A DNA stretch of 5,903 nt from DATKXU01 sp035528905 (GTDB lineage: Bacteria; Armatimonadota; UBA5829; DTJY01): positions 1 through 5,903 of the forward strand of contig DATKXU010000099.1 of NCBI GenBank assembly GCA_035528905.1, in the 5' to 3' direction. The notes below the pieces were generated by a model that was given only the letters and a program-made list of their open reading frames with translations, did no database searches and was not told the DNA's origin. Position numbers and translations under genes: made by a program. Numbering within the stretch: the stretch's first letter is position 1; the number at the start of each line of letters is the position of its first letter. Below are positions 5,779-5,903 of the stretch, one piece after another.

Positions 5779-5796
5779 ATGACAAATATATGACAG
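5779..5796 (-). promoter_or_regulatory. Pho-box-like direct repeat (PhoB-type operator candidate)
   Basis: Read on the minus strand the site is CTGTCATATATTTGTCAT. It has two TGTCAT cores with an 11-bp period and an AT-rich middle, and matches the E. coli Pho-box consensus as recalled (CTKTCATAWAWCTGTCAY) at 17 of 18 positions; only the second C is T. PhoB binds such repeats as a tandem dimer when phosphate is low. No good -10 is seen at the canonical distance leftward; the nearest good promoter reads rightward from 5816. The motif match is seen directly, while its use as an operator is inferred. Confidence 0.5.
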
Positions 5797-5799
5797 AGC

Positions 5800-5821
5800 T
5801 TTCACTGGCCGTTCATTGGCC
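5800..5821 (+). promoter_or_regulatory. Second pair of 11-bp direct repeats overlapping a -35 element
   Basis: TTTCACTGGCC and GTTCATTGGCC are adjacent and identical at 9 of 11 positions. They continue the 11-bp phase of the Pho-box-like pair at 5779-5796. The right copy overlaps the -35 hexamer of the promoter at 5816-5843. The GTTCAYY core also resembles the PHO-box unit used by Streptomyces PhoP. Such repeats are typical targets of OmpR/PhoB-family response regulators. Confidence 0.45.
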
Positions 5822-5843
5822 TAACGCTTCCTGCCGCTATAAT
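5816..5843 (+). promoter_or_regulatory. Sigma70-type promoter reading out to the right
   Basis: TTGGCC (5816-5821, 4/6 to consensus), a 16-nt spacer and a perfect TATAAT (5838-5843). The expected transcript start is near 5850. The only ATGs shortly after (5852, 5858) run into a stop at once (TAA 5867-5869), so the controlled gene must start beyond the window. Layout and -35 resemble the candidate before the STAS gene (TTGGCT-N16-TACAAT). Confidence 0.6.
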
Positions 5844-5903
5844 GAGAGTAGATGGAAATGGCTCTCTAAATAGCCGTTCTCTCTTGTTGATACCAGTCGG
5901 CGA

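Noticed and set aside
5691..5873. 60-codon + strand frame MKGKCQRS...
   Set aside because: No known domain, third-position composition unlike the neighbouring genes, and it contains the operator-like repeats and the promoter; probably non-coding, though GAGGGTAGG precedes its ATG.

Overview
The window is a bacterial chromosomal segment, moderately GC-rich by eye, with compact genes, good Shine-Dalgarno sites and short gene spacing. Gene content alone does not fix the phylum. It holds one partial gene, five complete genes and about 500 bp of non-coding DNA at the right end. LemA/DUF2207 pairs, RsbV/RsbW pairs and ECF sigma/zinc-finger anti-sigma pairs each occur widely in bacteria.

Left part (1-2258, + strand): the C-terminal end of a LemA-family protein is followed by a full-length DUF2207 membrane protein with a signal peptide and a polyglycine-tryptophan C-terminus. 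A long, nearly perfect hairpin (2280-2315) follows, then a plausible sigma70-type promoter (2358-2385).

Middle (2420-3294, + strand): a two-gene partner-switching module. It encodes an RsbV/SpoIIAA-type STAS anti-anti-sigma factor with the phosphorylatable Ser in a DSAG motif, and an RsbW/SpoIIAB-type anti-sigma kinase with a Bergerat ATP-binding fold. No SigB-type sigma factor or PP2C phosphatase lies in the window.

Right-centre (5398-3436, - strand): an ECF sigma factor gene is followed after 1 nt by a membrane-anchored zinc-finger (zf-HC2) anti-sigma factor with a long Pro/Ala-rich linker and a TPR-like C-terminal part. The two sigma-control modules converge. Their 3' ends are separated only by an unusual two-part array: seven G-rich 8-nt units, then eleven C/A-rich 7-nt units, the last of which supplies the anti-sigma stop codon.

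Right end (5399-5903): no convincing gene. It holds a perfect 14-bp palindrome over the sigma start codon, weak promoter candidates for the sigma operon, and a cluster of 11-bp direct repeats (5779-5822). One pair matches the E. coli Pho-box consensus at 17 of 18 positions. Just downstream is a good promoter (TTGGCC-N16-TATAAT) reading out of the window to the right.

The individual genes belong to known families. The less ordinary content is regulatory: the convergent octad/heptad array, the Pho-box-like repeats, the palindromic sigma start and the alternative hairpins before the STAS gene.
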